The notes below the pieces were generated by a model. The model was not told the DNA's origin. It made no database searches and was given only the letters and a program-made list of their open reading frames with translations. A program made the position numbers and the translations under genes. Shown here in pieces: positions 35,415 through 46,838 of a stretch of 64,000 nt of DNA. Numbering within the stretch: the first letter of the stretch is position 1; the number at the start of each line of letters is the position of its first letter. The DNA comes from Flavobacteriales bacterium (GTDB taxonomy: Bacteria; Bacteroidota; Bacteroidia; Flavobacteriales_E; Vicingaceae), in NCBI GenBank assembly GCA_026196775.1, contig JAPHUD010000023.1:62001-126000 (forward strand). The letters are read 5' to 3'.

Positions 35415-38400
35415 TTACCTTATAACTGTTACATTTCCTTTTTTGAAAAATTCTTGACCATCAATACACCAAACTTGTAGATGATACACAAAAACATTTG
35501 GCTGTACTAATTCTTCTTTGTATTTTCCATCCCAACCAATTTGCTGATTATCGGTTTCAAAAACCAATTCACCCCAACGGTTGTATATTTTGAGATTCAT
35601 TTTTTCTATCATTTTACCTCTCACAAACAGCACATCATTTTCTCCATCTCCGTTAGGTGTAAATGCATTGGGAATAAAAATGTCGGGTTCATCACAAACA
35701 ATTTCTTTTACCTCTATGGTTACAGAAGCTGTTCGTTCGCAGTTTGTTCCAGAAATGGTAACCGTATAAGTAGTGGTTTGTGTTGGTGATGCATTTGGAT
35801 GTTGACTGTTCGGGTTGTCTAACCCAGTTGCAGGAGACCAAGTGTAGTTATAACCATTGGGTGATGCATGTAATTGGGTGGTTTCTCCCGGATAAATAGT
35901 GGGGTTGTCAACAGTTGCTCCAGCAGGAATACTACCTAACATATCAACGTAAACTGTAGCAGAATCCCAAATTAAACAACCCGCACTATTTTCTGAAACC
36001 ACATAAAATGTAGTGGTAGTTGTTGGTGAAACAATAATGGTATTAGTACTATCTCCCGAAATAATTTGAGCATCTGGTTGCCAATCATGAAAAAGTGAAT
36101 CATTTGGATTAAGGTTGACTATGGTTAAAGCTGTTGTATCACCATAACAGATATAAGCATCAGCTATAGAAGTTACATTATTGGCTATAAAAACAGTAAC
36201 ACTATCGGTTCGAGAACACCCAGCTGCACTTACCATAACATAATAAGTTGTAGTAGTTGTTGGACTAACATTAATACTGTCAGTGCCATTATTTAAGGTG
36301 TCAGAATACATTGCATTTGACGACCAAAAAATGTTTGTTCCACTTGTTGCAGAAGTTGCTAATAAAGTAACAGCAGAATCGCCAACACAAAGCGTAGTGT
36401 CATTGCTAACACTCATTTGAACTGTTGTAACTACTACCTGTTGCGTAAGTGTATCTATACAAACATCATTAGTAGCAATTACAGTAAATGTGGTAGTGGT
36501 TGTCGGACTAACATCTACACTTGTTGTGCCTTGTCCATTAATAATCTGACCAGAGGGAGACCAAGTATAGTTTGTGCTATCTCCCGGATTAGTATTACTG
36601 TAAGTAATGCTAACCGTATCTCCAAAACAAATGGAGTCTGCTCCAATAATAGAGCTTTGCCCGATAGCTTTTACTGCCACACTATCGGATAATTTGCAAC
36701 CATTGTTATTAATTTGAATGTAATACGTTCCTGAAGTGTTGATAGGTGGAGAATACGAATTGTTGGTAATAGGAGAATTCAATGTATCTGTAAAATTGCT
36801 ATTAGAAGACCAAACATATGTATTACTTGTTCCAGAAGAGTTGGCGGAAAGAGAAATGCTTTCGTTGTAACAAAGCGTAGTATCATTGGTAACAGAAAGT
36901 AAAGGAGTATTCACAACAATAGGGTAAGTAATAGTATCTACACAAACGCTATCAGAAATGTACAATTGGTAATTGGTGGAGCTAGTTGGACTAGCAAAAG
37001 GATTGGAAATAGTAGAATCACTTAATCCCGCTGTTGGCGACCAATTGTAACTTATATTGGGATCGGGATTAGGTGTTGTCCCTATTTGTACACTTTCTCC
37101 GGGACAAATATGAATGGTAGAATCGATGGTGTTGTTATTCCCTAAAATTAATATGGTTTTTACTGCAGTATCCGCTAAATTACAGGTGGTAGTATCATTT
37201 AAAATTAATGTGATAGTATAAGTCCCGGGAGTATTGTAGGTATGTGTTGGAGAAAATTGCGTACTTCCGTTACTATCTCCAAAATCCCAAATAAAATTGG
37301 TATTGGATTGCGTTAAACTGGTATTGTTAAAGGTAACTGTAAAAGGTGCACAACCAACAGGTGGTACTTCAAAGTCGGCAACCACTACAGGCAAATCAAA
37401 ATCCATTTTAAAAACACCTAAGTTGCAACTGTGGTTGTTTTGGTTCATCGGATTGGTAGGCGGATAAATGGGTAAATCAGAATTTCCACCACAACCGGCA
37501 CAAATTGCTTGATAAACTTTACCTTTTCTGTCAAATCTGCTTGTACCTCCATCTACATGTTCGGAACTTAAGGGACCACCGAAAAATGAACCATAATTAA
37601 TATTGGAAGCATCATCTTCCATTACCATTACATAAAAGTCGCTACCATCAGTAGTGTTTTGAAAAGCATTGGATGTAATGGGCATTCCTGTAGTGTATCC
37701 GGCATTATTCGTGGAAGATTGATTGACAGAACCTCCCCAACCTGCTAAGTAAATTTTATTACATAAATCCACTAAAAAGGCTGTCGGTGAAATATTAATT
37801 CCGTTTCCTGAACCAAAAACAGTAGAATAAATTAACGAATCTAAAGTAGGAGTAAGTTTACTGATAAACTGACCACTTCCGGGGTTCGACCATAACACAT
37901 TGTGAATAAAAGTATTATTGGTAATTTCTGTTTGTCCTAATAAATAGACATTATCATTTTTATCTAATTCAATAAAATAATTTTGATCGTAAGTGGTTGA
38001 TCCAAAAAATGTTGAATTGAGTATTTGACTGCCATTTTTAGCAACACGAGTAACAAAACCATCAGACCTTCCTCCAACAAATGTGTTTTGATAAGCATTA
38101 ACAGATGAAGGGAAATTAGTAGAATTAGTTCCTCCTGTTAAATACAAATCTTCATTGCTATCTATTGCCAAAGAGTAAGCAGCATCATGATTGTTTCCAC
38201 CCAAAAAGCTGCTCCATATAATATTTTGAAGGTTATTATCCATTTTGATGATACAAGCATCAATATCTCCACCTCCGTAAGTTGGTTGAAAAACATTTCC
38301 GACAATAGGAAAATCGGGGCTTCGGGTGCAACTAACGATGTAAATGTTGTTGTTTTTGTCAATATCAATTTCACCACGAACTTCATCGGCATAATTGTAT

Positions 38401-39638
38401 TTAAGTGTGTTAGCTCCTGTTGAATTTAGTCCATCATTTTGTGAGCCTCCCAAATAAGTAGAGGCAATAAGGTTAGTTCCGTTAGTACTTAATCTAGAAA
38501 CAATAATGTCGGAGCCATTGGTGTAATTTACTCCCAATCCGTTTGATAAGTTGTTCATAGTTCCGCCATTAAAAGTATTGTCGTAAGCATTTGCAGTTGT
38601 AGGATAATCAAATGAACTGGTAGTTCCCAAAATAAACAACTCATCAAAACTATTTACAATTAAACTGTGCGGCAGTTCAACATTACTTCCTCCAATGTAA
38701 GTAGAGTAAATCAGAAAAGTTCCCGAAGTATCGAATTTTGATATAGCAATATCATCTCCACCACCATTAAAAGTAGTGCTATAAGCTCCAGCAGTAAATG
38801 GATAACCTGTTCCAAAAGCAGAACTTCCAGCATATAAAAACCCTTTTGAATCAAAAGTAGCGGTATAACCGAAATTATTAGCTGTAGAACCCGAAAGTGA
38901 GGAAAACATTAAAGTTGGATCTATGATTAAATCGTAGTTTTTATCATATCCATTAGGGAGTTCAAAACCCAATTCGTTGTTGGTGAGTACATAATTACAA
39001 TTTACTTGTCTTTTTTCGCCATTAATGAGTTGATAAGCATAAGGTTTGTCTTCAATAATAGTATTTACAGAGGTAGTAACGTGTAGCTGTCCTTTTTTGA
39101 GTTGTAACTTATTTTGTCCATTATAAACTAACTTAATCTGGCTAGGGTTGGCTTGAGCTTTCACAATGAAGTCGTATTTTAAATTATCAGTAGAATATAT
39201 CTGAAAATCTATGCCTGTATAGACTTCTTGATACGTCACTTTTTTATATCCTTTAACATTAGAAGCCCATTTTTTGGGATTATTGCCTAAAAAGTAATTA
39301 AAATAGGCAAATACTTTTTCGGATTTTATAATGGTAGGGTTGGGATTACCATCTTTAAAATTTACGTTGTAAGCGTGCCAATTTAGTTTATTGGGAATTT
39401 CATTAAGTTGGTAATGATTGTGGTGATGAGCATATTTTTCTATCATGGCAACATCATACAAATCGAAAGTTAGTCGGTTTTTTTCTAAATAAACAAAACC
39501 ACTATTTAGTTCAGATTTAAGCAAAACGTTGTTATGCCATTGACCTTTGTTTTCAATAAAAGTAAGTTCTCCTGAAGCGAGAACGTTGCTACTAAGCGAT
39601 AAAAAACAAATTACTAAAAAAATCAACCATTTTTTCAT
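35415..39638 (-). CDS. Large type IX-secreted surface protein with CHU_C (gliding-motility type) C-terminal domain
   Basis: 1407 residues. Signal peptide (to about 22); an N-terminal domain starting ELTFIENKGQWHNNVL (DUF7948 type); SBBP-type propeller repeats (about 240-680: TYLGGSQNDGLNS, SSFLGGNNHDAAYSLA); a PKD domain (FIWDFGDSNGSTQFSPTHTY, about 790-850); a series of about five Ig-like repeats with paired Cys and VxNDTTLC starts (about 860-1310); and the C-terminal CDEPDIFIPNAFTPNGDGEN / VFVYHLQVWCIDG domain that directs secretion. It is probably an adhesin or matrix protein exported with the SprF-like partner. Confidence 0.92.
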   Translation of the reverse strand: MKKWLIFLVICFLSLSSNVLASGELTFIENKGQWHNNVLLKSELNSGFVYLEKNRLTFDLYDVAMIEKYAHHHNHYQLNEIPNKLNWHAYNVNFKDGNPNPTIIKSEKVFAYFNYFLGNNPKKWASNVKGYKKVTYQEVYTGIDFQIYSTDNLKYDFIVKAQANPSQIKLVYNGQNKLQLKKGQLHVTTSVNTIIEDKPYAYQLINGEKRQVNCNYVLTNNELGFELPNGYDKNYDLIIDPTLMFSSLSGSTANNFGYTATFDSKGFLYAGSSAFGTGYPFTAGAYSTTFNGGGDDIAISKFDTSGTFLIYSTYIGGSNVELPHSLIVNSFDELFILGTTSSFDYPTTANAYDNTFNGGTMNNLSNGLGVNYTNGSDIIVSRLSTNGTNLIASTYLGGSQNDGLNSTGANTLKYNYADEVRGEIDIDKNNNIYIVSCTRSPDFPIVGNVFQPTYGGGDIDACIIKMDNNLQNIIWSSFLGGNNHDAAYSLAIDSNEDLYLTGGTNSTNFPSSVNAYQNTFVGGRSDGFVTRVAKNGSQILNSTFFGSTTYDQNYFIELDKNDNVYLLGQTEITNNTFIHNVLWSNPGSGQFISKLTPTLDSLIYSTVFGSGNGINISPTAFLVDLCNKIYLAGWGGSVNQSSTNNAGYTTGMPITSNAFQNTTDGSDFYVMVMEDDASNINYGSFFGGPLSSEHVDGGTSRFDRKGKVYQAICAGCGGNSDLPIYPPTNPMNQNNHSCNLGVFKMDFDLPVVVADFEVPPVGCAPFTVTFNNTSLTQSNTNFIWDFGDSNGSTQFSPTHTYNTPGTYTITLILNDTTTCNLADTAVKTILILGNNNTIDSTIHICPGESVQIGTTPNPDPNISYNWSPTAGLSDSTISNPFASPTSSTNYQLYISDSVCVDTITYPIVVNTPLLSVTNDTTLCYNESISLSANSSGTSNTYVWSSNSNFTDTLNSPITNNSYSPPINTSGTYYIQINNNGCKLSDSVAVKAIGQSSIIGADSICFGDTVSITYSNTNPGDSTNYTWSPSGQIINGQGTTSVDVSPTTTTTFTVIATNDVCIDTLTQQVVVTTVQMSVSNDTTLCVGDSAVTLLATSATSGTNIFWSSNAMYSDTLNNGTDSINVSPTTTTTYYVMVSAAGCSRTDSVTVFIANNVTSIADAYICYGDTTALTIVNLNPNDSLFHDWQPDAQIISGDSTNTIIVSPTTTTTFYVVSENSAGCLIWDSATVYVDMLGSIPAGATVDNPTIYPGETTQLHASPNGYNYTWSPATGLDNPNSQHPNASPTQTTTYTVTISGTNCERTASVTIEVKEIVCDEPDIFIPNAFTPNGDGENDVLFVRGKMIEKMNLKIYNRWGELVFETDNQQIGWDGKYKEELVQPNVFVYHLQVWCIDGQEFFKKGNVTVIR

Positions 39639-39733
39639 AAAGTAAATTTAACTATAAATTTCGTTCGCCCAAAATATTACAATATTTATTCATTTTTTTT
39701 TAGTGGAAGTGGTTTTTTGTCTTTATTTTTGCT

Positions 39734-39760
39734 CTTTATTTAGACTTAATCTAAATAAAG
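39734..39760. promoter_or_regulatory. Perfect 11-bp inverted repeat upstream of the LuxR-type regulator
   Basis: CTTTATTTAGA (39734-39744), 5-nt spacer CTTAA, TCTAAATAAAG (39750-39760). It ends 6 nt before the regulator's ATG and lies between it and the divergent surface-protein operon. It can be an operator or, in RNA, a hairpin next to the start codon. Confidence 0.6.
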
Positions 39761-39766
39761 AAATTC

Positions 39767-40399
39767 ATGATAGATATTTTAATAGCACATAACAATCCTA
39801 TAGTTGCCGAAGGTTTAAAAACTATTGTGCAAAGTAAGATGCGTAATAGGGTGTTGGGAGTTGTTAATTCTATAGAACATTTGAGTGAATGCTCTAAAAG
39901 ATATTTCCCAGATATTGTTGTTATTGATTATTCTACAGGGCAGTTTGGATTAGATGCGGTTAAAAAAATTAAAGAGATTTATAAAAGTGCTAAGATCTTA
40001 GCCATAACGCCATCTTTGGCAAAGCAAATTATTCATAAATCGTTGAGCTATGGAGTGGATAGTTATTTGTTAGATGATTGTGATAAGCAAGAAATTTTGG
40101 AAGCCGTAGAAGATACTTATAATGGTAAGCAGTTTTATTGTGGGATGGTTATTAATATTTTATCAGAAAAGAATGAAGATAGTAACTTAGATTGTGAAGG
40201 TATTTCTCTATCGGAAAGAGAAATTGAAATTATTAAACTCATTTCTGACGGACTAACCAACAAAGAAATTGCCGACAAGTTGTACTTAAGCACGCATACC
40301 GTAAATACTCACCGCAAAAACATCATGCACAAGCTGAATATTAAAAATACAGCAGGAATCGTCATTTATGCGGTTAAAGAAAATATTATTAATACCTAA
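39767..40399 (+). CDS. LuxR/NarL-type regulator with degenerate receiver domain
   Basis: 210 residues. The C-terminal helix-turn-helix is typical and complete (LSEREIEIIKLISDGLTNKE and LSTHTVNTHRKNIMHKL). The receiver keeps D54 and T81, but the acidic pair is replaced by His-Asn (ILIAHNNPIVAEGL, residues 8-9) and the conserved lysine by Asp (YLLDDCD, residue 103). Without Mg-binding acids it is unlikely to be phosphorylated normally. No kinase gene is adjacent. It is divergent from the type IX surface-protein operon with a perfect inverted repeat between them, so control of that operon or of itself is plausible. Confidence 0.88.
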   Translation: MIDILIAHNNPIVAEGLKTIVQSKMRNRVLGVVNSIEHLSECSKRYFPDIVVIDYSTGQFGLDAVKKIKEIYKSAKILAITPSLAKQIIHKSLSYGVDSYLLDDCDKQEILEAVEDTYNGKQFYCGMVINILSEKNEDSNLDCEGISLSEREIEIIKLISDGLTNKEIADKLYLSTHTVNTHRKNIMHKLNIKNTAGIVIYAVKENIINT

Positions 40400-40425
40400 A
40401 TATATCTTTTAGGTTTTCATTTGCT

Positions 40426-41544
40426 TTACAAACTCTTCACCCAACAACGTTTTCTTTTGTGTTGCGTGTTTTCATAGTTTTTCCAGTTTTGAATGGCTTT
40501 TTGGTTGGTTTCAAAAATTCCGGTAGTTTCTACTTCGGTAACACCATGTTTTTCCATTACGGCTTGCAATTCATTAATTAAAATGGCAGCAACGCCTTTC
40601 CCTTGGTATTCGGGCATAATGCCGGTAAGCATTAAATCTACAACTTTTGGTTTTTTTAATGCTTTTTGGATGTGGTACCAACCAAATGGGAAAATTCTTC
40701 CATTGGCTTTTTGTAGGCCTTCTGATAAGGATGGTAAACCAATGATGAAAGCAACTAATTGATTATCTTTATCGAAAATCAATTTTACAAACTGAGGATT
40801 AAGCATCATTAAATAACGCTTAACATAATAATCTATCATTTCTCTATCGAGATGTACCACGCTGAATAAATCCTTAAATGCTTCATTTAAAATTTCAAAA
40901 AGTTTTACTGCAAAAGGTTGTAATTCAGCTGTTTTTTTAAAACTTTTAACGGTAAGTTGGTTTCTGGTTTTTATCACTTCGGCTACTCTTTTTGCCTTGT
41001 CAGGAATACCTTCTAAAAATAAACGGAATTCTATCCAATCAATTTCTTTTTGGTAGCCCAATTTTTCCATATAATCCTTATAATAAGGCAAATGGTATTC
41101 TGATGCTGCTGATGGTAAATGGTCGAAACCTTCTACTAACATTCCTTGGTGATCGAGATTGGTAAATCCTAATGGACCTAAAACTTTAGTCATTCCTTCA
41201 GATTTAAGCCATTCTTCAGCTGTTTGAAGTAAGTTTTTAACTACCTCTTCATCATCAAAAAATTCTAATCGAGTAAAGCGCCCTGCCTTTTCACCGGTTT
41301 TTTCGTTGTACTGTTCATTAATGATAGCACCAATTCTTCCAACACATTTGTTGTCTTTATAAGCCACCCAAAACTTAGCTTTACAAAACCTAAAAGCAGG
41401 GTTATAAGAACTTTGAATAGCTTTTATTTCATCTTTTTTGATAGGTGGAACCCAAAAGTTGTTGCCTTTGTAAATTTCAAACTGAACATTTACAAAGTCT
41501 TTAAAGTGTTTATTATCGGTAACCTCTATAATTTTAACAGCCAT
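40426..41544 (-). CDS. GNAT-family N-acetyltransferase-like protein, 372 aa
   Basis: An N-terminal GNAT-like domain (VNVQFEIYKGNNFWVPP; GRIGAIINEQYNE) is followed by a second, clearer acetyl-CoA site late in the protein: LTGIMPEYQGKGVAAILINE (about 300-320, Q-x-x-G-x-[GA]). Two-domain GNAT proteins of this length are frequent in Bacteroidota; the substrate is not known. Last gene of the pyrG-yidC-DUF6438 run (25-bp gap), convergent with the LuxR-type gene. Confidence 0.8.
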   Translation of the reverse strand: MAVKIIEVTDNKHFKDFVNVQFEIYKGNNFWVPPIKKDEIKAIQSSYNPAFRFCKAKFWVAYKDNKCVGRIGAIINEQYNEKTGEKAGRFTRLEFFDDEEVVKNLLQTAEEWLKSEGMTKVLGPLGFTNLDHQGMLVEGFDHLPSAASEYHLPYYKDYMEKLGYQKEIDWIEFRLFLEGIPDKAKRVAEVIKTRNQLTVKSFKKTAELQPFAVKLFEILNEAFKDLFSVVHLDREMIDYYVKRYLMMLNPQFVKLIFDKDNQLVAFIIGLPSLSEGLQKANGRIFPFGWYHIQKALKKPKVVDLMLTGIMPEYQGKGVAAILINELQAVMEKHGVTEVETTGIFETNQKAIQNWKNYENTQHKRKRCWVKSL

Positions 41545-41569
41545 GGTTTTGATTTTGAATAGTAATTAT

Positions 41570-42100
41570 TTATTCCTCCACTTTTATTAATTCATCATCT
41601 ATCACATGATGGTCTATCAGTTTTTCTAGATTTCTAAGTGTTTTTGGACCTTCATATCTGTCTAGAATTTTTTTCTTTTTACCATCCAAATTTACAGAAA
41701 TTATACAAGATGGAATATCAGTAACTTGTGCATCGTATTTATCTTCAAGATTAAAGAAGTCAATTTCTTTAATCATATTGGTAATTTCATTCATTGCATC
41801 TTTAGAAAGTGTTTTGGTATGTTTGCCTTCTTTTTTTGCAAAAGTTCTACCTTCATATTCTACTCTTCCGGTATTGTATATCCATATAACATAAGATGGA
41901 CACATGCCTAAGCAAGGTGTTCTTTCCATAGTAATAAATAAACTTTCTTTTACAGGAGTAGGGTCAGTTTGCTGAGTGGTTTCTGTTTCTTTAGGTACTG
42001 TTGTGTCTTCTTTTACAGCTGTATCTTGTGTTTTTTCTTGGGTTTTACAAGCACTTACACTAAAAAGTATAAGTAATAGTATGTAGAGGGTTGATTTCAT
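41570..42100 (-). CDS. DUF6438-type lipoprotein
   Basis: 176 residues. Lipoprotein signal (LILFSVSACKTQEKTQ, Cys at about 18), a Thr/Glu/Pro-rich linker to about residue 50, then a compact domain starting ITMERTPCLGMCPSYVIWIY, where the two cysteines in CLGMC are characteristic of DUF6438. Function unknown; cell-envelope location is clear. It lies 10 bp after yidC and is probably cotranscribed. Confidence 0.8.
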   Translation of the reverse strand: MKSTLYILLLILFSVSACKTQEKTQDTAVKEDTTVPKETETTQQTDPTPVKESLFITMERTPCLGMCPSYVIWIYNTGRVEYEGRTFAKKEGKHTKTLSKDAMNEITNMIKEIDFFNLEDKYDAQVTDIPSCIISVNLDGKKKKILDRYEGPKTLRNLEKLIDHHVIDDELIKVEE

Positions 42101-42110
42101 AGTTTTATGT

Positions 42111-44072
42111 TTATTTTTTCTTTTTGCGTTGCTCTTGTAATTTTTGAGCTTCTTTCATTCTGGCTTCTAATTTAGCTGCAAAGCCCGATTTCTTTTTCAC
42201 TTTGGTTTTATTGGCTTGGATTTTAGCTAGCAACTTATCTTCATCAATAAACCATTTTTTAATAGCATACTGTTGTCCGATTGTCATCATGTTGGCAACT
42301 AAATAGTAATAACTTAAACCAGATGCATAACTGTTGAAGAAAAACAACATCATTACGGGCATTAAGTACATCATAATTTTCATTTGAGCTGCCATAGCTC
42401 CTTCCATTCCTGCTCCTGAAGTCATTTGGCTATTAGCTTTCGTATAGAAAATCATAGAAATAGCCATTAATAAAGTAAATAAACTTACGTGAGCTCCGTA
42501 GAAAGGAATATCAAAAGGCAATTCAAAAATGGAATCGTAAGTAGATAAATCTTCTGCCCAAAGGAAACTTTTCTGACGTAAATCGAAAGTTGCCGGAAAA
42601 AAGCGGAACAATGCAAATAAAATTGGCATTTGTATTAACATAGGAATACATCCTGCCAACGGATTTACACCTGTTTGTCTGTACAATGCCATAGTAGCTT
42701 GTTGCTTTTTCATGGCATCACCTTTATATTTTTCGGTAAGCTCAGTAATTTCAGGTTTTAATACTTTCATTTTGGCACTACTCAGGTAAGTTTTCCAGGT
42801 AATAGGGAAAAGCAAGGTTTTAATAATAATGGTAAGTAGCAGAATTACGATGCCGATAGACATATCAAAACCTATTAGGAAATTAAATACCGGACGAATA
42901 ATTAAGTGGTTTACCCAGCCAAAAATTCCCCAGCCATAGTCAATAGCTTCATCTAACCCAACACCTACAGCTTTTAAATCATCTAATCGGTTAGGACCGA
43001 AATAATATTGCATGGCAAAAGTTTCGTTGTTTTTAAACTCGTAAGGAAGTGTAATTCCTGCACTCATTTCTTTTACATGCGTATTTTTTAAGTCTTCAGG
43101 GACTTGTTTTGTTTCAACAAAAGAATTGGCATTTTCGAAAGGTTTGTCTTTAGCTATTAATGTAGCATTGAAATATTGTTGTTTAAACATAATCCAATCC
43201 ATTGACGAAAGCATCTCTTCTTTTTCGTAAGCACCGGTTCCAATGTAATCAACTTCATTGTTATTGTATTTGTAGTAAGTTGTACTCGCCATTTCTTGAC
43301 TTTGTATCGTCTTTTCCTGACTAGGAGTTACCATTTGCCATTGAATAATAGGCTCTTCAGTTAAAATTTCATTCATTCCTGAAGTGATAAAATCGAAATC
43401 TACCAAATAAGCACCTCCTGAAAGGGTATATTTATATTCGATAAAGCTGTTTTTATCGGTAGTATATAATTTAAGAGAAAAGCTTTTACTATCTCCATTT
43501 CCAACCTCAAAAGAAGTGTTTTCTGTATCAAAGTACAGGTTTTCGGTATTGATAATTCGTAAAGAATTTTTACCTGTAACACCAGGGATAGAAAGTTCTG
43601 CATTGAATCTAGAAAGGTTTTCTTTGAATAAGATAAGTGGTAAAGAATCGTAAGTAACATATTCTTTTAACTCAACAGAAGTTATTCTACCACCTTTGTT
43701 AGAAACAGTAACTTTTATTTTTTCATTTTCTAGGGTAAATGTTTTTTCTTCGCCATGGGCAGCATTGGCAAATGGACCATATTCCAATTGATATTGAAGA
43801 TTAGATAATGAATCTGTACCAGTAGTTAATGTGGTAGAATCAAGAGGAAGAATAGTGTTTTCAGCAGTTGTATCTTCTTTGTTTTCGGCAGGAGAAATTA
43901 CTTCTTCAGCATTAGGTTTATCTATTTGTTCGGTTTGTTTAGCTGATTTGTCTTTTTTGGCTTTGGCTGCTAATTCTTCTTCTGTTGGTTGTGTTAAGTA
44001 ACTAAAAATTAATAGGATTGCTCCAATTAATACCAATCCAATTATGCCATTTTTATCTAGTCCTTTACTCAT
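42111..44072 (-). CDS. yidC: Membrane protein insertase YidC
   Basis: 653 residues, the long Gram-negative form. An N-terminal membrane anchor, an acidic Thr/Asn-rich linker and a large periplasmic P1 domain (about 100-370) precede the conserved Oxa1-type core with about five spans (LTIIIKTLLFPITWKTYLSS; CIPMLIQMPILFALFRFFPA; LMPVMMLFFFNSYASGLSYY). The end is strongly basic, which helps ribosome binding in this family. It inserts inner-membrane proteins alone or with SecYEG. It lies 33 bp after pyrG, an order common in this phylum. Confidence 0.96.
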   Translation of the reverse strand: MSKGLDKNGIIGLVLIGAILLIFSYLTQPTEEELAAKAKKDKSAKQTEQIDKPNAEEVISPAENKEDTTAENTILPLDSTTLTTGTDSLSNLQYQLEYGPFANAAHGEEKTFTLENEKIKVTVSNKGGRITSVELKEYVTYDSLPLILFKENLSRFNAELSIPGVTGKNSLRIINTENLYFDTENTSFEVGNGDSKSFSLKLYTTDKNSFIEYKYTLSGGAYLVDFDFITSGMNEILTEEPIIQWQMVTPSQEKTIQSQEMASTTYYKYNNNEVDYIGTGAYEKEEMLSSMDWIMFKQQYFNATLIAKDKPFENANSFVETKQVPEDLKNTHVKEMSAGITLPYEFKNNETFAMQYYFGPNRLDDLKAVGVGLDEAIDYGWGIFGWVNHLIIRPVFNFLIGFDMSIGIVILLLTIIIKTLLFPITWKTYLSSAKMKVLKPEITELTEKYKGDAMKKQQATMALYRQTGVNPLAGCIPMLIQMPILFALFRFFPATFDLRQKSFLWAEDLSTYDSIFELPFDIPFYGAHVSLFTLLMAISMIFYTKANSQMTSGAGMEGAMAAQMKIMMYLMPVMMLFFFNSYASGLSYYYLVANMMTIGQQYAIKKWFIDEDKLLAKIQANKTKVKKKSGFAAKLEARMKEAQKLQEQRKKKK

Positions 44073-44105
44073 TTATGTGGTTTTATTGAAAAATATTTTT
44101 TAAAA

Positions 44106-45785
<1,680 letters not shown>

Positions 45786-45809
45786 CTAAGCAGATTAAAA
45801 AGCAAACAA

Positions 45810-46688
45810 TTATTTTATTTTATTCACAAAATAAATACCTACTAAAATTATAAAAATACTAACGATTTGAATGAAGTTAATTTCCTCACCATCAATAACT
45901 CCCCAAAAGATGGCAAAAATGGGTATGAGGTAAGTAACTGTTGAAGCAAATACTGCCGAAGTATATTTTATCAGTTGATTGAAAATAATAATGGATAATG
46001 CCGTGCCAACTACAGCTAAAATAGCAACATAACCTAAAGCTGTAGCAGCTTCCGGATTAGTTTGTGTAGTAGCAACAAAATCAGTGAAGAATAGATAGAT
46101 TATTGCAGGAATTCCAATTATTAAAAAGGATAGTGCTGTTATGGCTATGGAATTTATTTCGCCTAAATATTTTTTTATAGTGTTTACACTTATTGCATAA
46201 CATAAAGTGGCAACCACTACTAAAAGAGCATAAACAAATGGAGTGTTTTCAATATCAAAACCATTAGACATTATAAGACCAAAAGCACCAATTAGTCCAA
46301 TAAAAACACCTAAGAATTTACCTTTAACCGCAGGAACCTTAAAAATGATAACGCCTAAAATTAATGTAAAGAATGGTGTTAATGAGTTTAGCATTCCTGC
46401 TAAGGAACTGGTAATACCGGTTTCTGCTAAAGTGAATAAAAAAGCAGGAATACCACTACCAAAAACACCTACTATGGCTAAATATTTCCATCTATCCTTT
46501 TTTACTTTATGAATGTATTTGAATAAAAAAGGCAGTAAAAACAAAAATGAAATAACTATTCTTAGTGCAGCAACTTCGTCATGCGAATAAACTTTCATGC
46601 CTCTTTTCATTAAAATAAAAGAGCTTCCCCAAATAAAGGCAAGGAAAAATAAAAGGAGGTATTGCCAAATTTTCTTTTCTAAATTCAT
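45810..46688 (-). CDS. EamA/DMT-family transporter
   Basis: 292 residues, ten predicted membrane spans in two EamA repeats. The first begins LLFFLAFIWGSSFILMKRGM, the typical WGSSF signature; the second starts near FVYALLVVVATLCYAISVNTIKK. The end is a short basic tail. Family members export amino acids or other metabolites; the substrate cannot be read from sequence. Confidence 0.88.
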   Translation of the reverse strand: MNLEKKIWQYLLLFFLAFIWGSSFILMKRGMKVYSHDEVAALRIVISFLFLLPFLFKYIHKVKKDRWKYLAIVGVFGSGIPAFLFTLAETGITSSLAGMLNSLTPFFTLILGVIIFKVPAVKGKFLGVFIGLIGAFGLIMSNGFDIENTPFVYALLVVVATLCYAISVNTIKKYLGEINSIAITALSFLIIGIPAIIYLFFTDFVATTQTNPEAATALGYVAILAVVGTALSIIIFNQLIKYTSAVFASTVTYLIPIFAIFWGVIDGEEINFIQIVSIFIILVGIYFVNKIK

Positions 46689-46780
46689 CTGAAATAAAAA
46701 TGATGGCGAAATTCAGCAAATAAGTTTAGTTGACAAGTAATTTTATTTTTTAGTTGGAAAGTTGAGGTTGATGATAAAAA

Positions 46781-46822
46781 AAACCACAAGCTATAAGCTT
46801 GCGGGAGCGGAGGGAGGCTTGT
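46781..46822. repeat. Short palindromic GC-rich fragment
   Basis: CAAGCT-ATA-AGCTTG (46787-46801) followed by GCGGGAGCGGAGGGAGGCTTG stands out as GC-rich in an AT-rich gap. It looks like a fragment of a dispersed palindromic repeat; no second copy is seen in the window. Confidence 0.35.
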
Positions 46823-46838
46823 TTGCTGTTATAGCCAT

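Noticed and set aside
36417-36692. Cys/Asn-rich plus-strand ORF inside the large surface-protein gene
   Set aside because: Antisense to the repeated Ig-like domains; the cysteines come from complementary Thr/Thr/Val repeat codons.
35415-39638. CRISPR-like or satellite array in the surface-protein gene
   Set aside because: The repetition is at protein level (SBBP and Ig-like domains of 60-90 residues) with diverged nucleotide sequence; no short direct repeats with spacers.
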